A stretch of DNA of 64,000 nt from JBKBUF01 sp046290815. GTDB taxonomy: Bacteria; Bacteroidota; Bacteroidia; Cytophagales; Cytophagaceae. A program made the position numbers and the translations under genes. The DNA is taken from NCBI GenBank assembly GCA_046290815.1, contig JBKBUF010000025.1, forward strand, positions 9,365 through 73,364, in the 5' to 3' direction. The notes beneath the pieces were generated by a model that saw only the letters and a program-made list of their open reading frames with translations, had not been told where the DNA came from and ran no database searches. Shown piece by piece: positions 62,736-64,000 of this stretch (positions within the stretch are counted from its first letter, which is position 1; each line of letters starts with the position of its first letter).

Positions 62736-62766
62736 TTGTAACGATAATAGGATAATTTCGTTACAA
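62736..62766. promoter_or_regulatory. 9-bp inverted repeat TTGTAACGA-N13-TCGTTACAA
   Basis: Perfect arms at 62736-62744 and 62758-62766 with a 13-base AT-rich spacer. It lies 48 bp upstream of the His-rich lipoprotein and about 190 bp upstream of the lipid kinase gene. The spacing suits a dimeric repressor; a metal regulator is a possibility given the His-rich product. Confidence 0.45.
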
Positions 62767-62955
62767 AATTTCTTTTAATTGCAATAATATTGTTTGTCCT
62801 TTACATTTAAAAATAAATAACCGGGAAATCTTTAAAAAAATACAATTATTGTGCATTCGGCATTAGTATTGGAAAAGTACAATTATCTGTTTGTTAAATA
62901 TTGAAAAATATAGCCTCATTTTATAATAAATTATATTTAGTTAAATTGAAGAGCA

Positions 62956-63864
62956 ATGCATAAATCGGACAATGCAAAATATTTATTTATTATAAATCCT
63001 ATTTCTGGAATAGGTAAAAAGGCATTGCTGCCGGAGCTCATCAGAAAAGAATTTGATTTGGCCGGTAAATCTTTTGAGATCGTATTTACTGAATATGCCG
63101 GACATGCAACAGAACTTGCTAAGAAGGCTGCTTTGGAAAAGTATTATGCTGTGGTGGCGGTTGGCGGAGACGGAACCATCAATGAAATTGGCAGGAGTTT
63201 AATAGGTACAGATACTGCATTGGGTATAATTCCTGCAGGTTCGGGAAATGGACTTGCCAGGCATCTGAATATACCTATGGCTGCAGATAAAGCTGTAAAA
63301 TTCCTTGCTAATTCTGTTCCCGTAAGCATTGATCATTGCCTGATCAATGAATATCCTTACTTCTGTACTGCAGGGGTGGGTTTCGATGCCTCAGTAGGTA
63401 TGCGTTTTGCAAAACAACCTAAAAGAGGGTTCACCACTTACATCAAAACAGTTGTCGCAGAATATGGTAGTTATAAATGCTCCGAATATATGTTGGAGAT
63501 AGACGGAAAGAGATTTAGTGCTCAGGCTTTTCTTGTCACTTTTGCCAATGCCAGTCAATATGGAAACAACGCATTTATTGCTCCGCAGGCAGACCTTCAG
63601 GATGGGTTAATTGATGTTTGTATATTGCATCCATTTCCTCTTTATATTTCTCCGTTAATAGGCTACAGGTTGTTTTCAAAGAAAATAGCTTCTTCAAGAT
63701 ATTTAGATATTTTTAAAGCGAAAGAAGTTAAAGTTATCAGAAAGAGTCCCGGGCCTGTTCATTTTGATGGAGAACCTCTTGAGATGGGGAAGGAATTAAT
63801 TATTAAAATTATTCCTGATCAACTGAAAGTACTGGTGAGGAAAGGGGAAGCCAGTAGACAGTAG
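62956..63864 (+). CDS. Diacylglycerol-kinase-family lipid kinase (YegS-like)
   Basis: This 302-residue cytoplasmic enzyme has the kinase catalytic domain at the N-terminus (INPISGIGKK, AVVAVGGDGTINEIGRSL, AGSGNGLARHL) and the beta-sandwich C-terminal domain, with DHCLINEYPYFCTAGVGFDA and HFDGEPLEMG. It should phosphorylate a lipid such as diacylglycerol or a related sphingoid or glycerol lipid. Sphingoid substrates are possible because many Bacteroidota make them. The stop codon lies inside a heptanucleotide repeat. Confidence 0.92.
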   Translation: MHKSDNAKYLFIINPISGIGKKALLPELIRKEFDLAGKSFEIVFTEYAGHATELAKKAALEKYYAVVAVGGDGTINEIGRSLIGTDTALGIIPAGSGNGLARHLNIPMAADKAVKFLANSVPVSIDHCLINEYPYFCTAGVGFDASVGMRFAKQPKRGFTTYIKTVVAEYGSYKCSEYMLEIDGKRFSAQAFLVTFANASQYGNNAFIAPQADLQDGLIDVCILHPFPLYISPLIGYRLFSKKIASSRYLDIFKAKEVKVIRKSPGPVHFDGEPLEMGKELIIKIIPDQLKVLVRKGEASRQ

Positions 63865-63875
63865 GCAGTAGGCAG
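63852..63875 (+). repeat. Heptanucleotide microrepeat across the lipid kinase stop codon
   Basis: CAGTAGA CAGTAGG CAGTAGG CAG, about 3.4 units of 7 bp. The TAG stop at 63862-63864 is within the second unit; a gain or loss of one unit upstream of the stop would change the reading frame of the C-terminus. Confidence 0.6.
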
Positions 63876-63923
63876 CCAATGGTTCTGTTTAAATAACTGT
63901 GTCATTATTAAAATTATTATCTC

Positions 63924-63968
63924 TGTTGGAATGTGGTAAAGTTTGAAAAACTTTTCCATATTTCAACA
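63924..63968 (+). other. 21-bp hairpin at window end
   Basis: The arm 63924-63944 pairs with 63948-63968 around a GAA loop: 18 Watson-Crick pairs, two G-U pairs and one T-T mismatch as plus-strand RNA. It begins TGTTGG and ends CAACA. No T tract follows. Confidence 0.5.
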
Positions 63969-64000
63969 GATCTTTAATCTTTCAGGATATTTAATTGCTA

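Noticed and set aside
63924..63968. CRISPR array
   Set aside because: Only one repeat-like unit is present and no cas gene is in the window; noted as a finding only.

Overview
The window looks like a chromosomal segment of a Bacteroidota bacterium, most likely order Cytophagales (Cytophaga/Sporocytophaga-like). This is inferred from AT-rich DNA, type IX secretion (T9SS) C-terminal sorting domains with the YPNP signature, two good matches to the Bacteroidota promoter element TAnnTTTG, DUF5686-type proteins and a complete flexirubin-type pigment locus. I saw no rRNA, tRNA, CRISPR array with repeated units, or intact insertion sequence.

Region 1 (1-20853) is a secretome and polysaccharide region. 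It opens with a truncated PKD-domain surface protein and a GH20 beta-N-acetylhexosaminidase on the minus strand. A compact plus-strand operon of unknown function follows (5300-11975): two outer-membrane beta-barrels, two paralogous lipoproteins and a T9SS-sorted jelly-roll protein, closed by a long stem-loop. Next is a membrane 7TMR-DISM sensor fused to the zinc-ribbon and HTH part of an IS1595-type transposase. The region ends with a run of glycosidases: GH18 with a T9SS domain, GH18 without one, GH16 with a T9SS domain, and a large GH16/Ig-like x2/F5-8C/CBM6/T9SS protein. Together with the GH20 enzyme this suggests breakdown of chitin and possibly beta-glucan, as in fungal cell walls.

Region 2 (21264-25375) is housekeeping: a K+-dependent membrane pyrophosphatase with its own promoter and terminator, a small membrane protein, a tandem universal stress protein and a single-domain response regulator.

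Region 3 (25484-58469) is a large flexirubin (aryl polyene plus dialkylresorcinol) gene cluster. A tyrosine ammonia-lyase-like enzyme and an AMP-ligase would provide the aryl starter. Ketosynthases, chain-length-factor-like proteins, two ACPs, a FabG-type reductase, two hotdog proteins and a thioesterase would build the polyene. DarA and DarB would build the dialkylresorcinol. A halogenase-like flavoprotein, a desaturase-like flavoprotein and a methyltransferase domain could tailor the product. A BtrH-like protein and an N-terminal-nucleophile C45 protein are candidates for making the ester. An ABC transporter, a LolA-like protein, a small lipoprotein, a GT2-DUF2062 protein, a polysaccharide deacetylase and a trifunctional MMPL-acyltransferase-methyltransferase protein would handle export and envelope placement. 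Two genes of unclear relation (a 205-aa secreted protein and a DUF5686 protein) sit inside the locus.

Region 4 (58528-63864) holds a CPA2 antiporter, an alpha/beta hydrolase, a DctA-type symporter whose start codon directly abuts an intrinsic terminator, a 48-residue His-rich lipoprotein and a diacylglycerol-kinase-family lipid kinase. The window closes with a near-perfect 21-bp hairpin.
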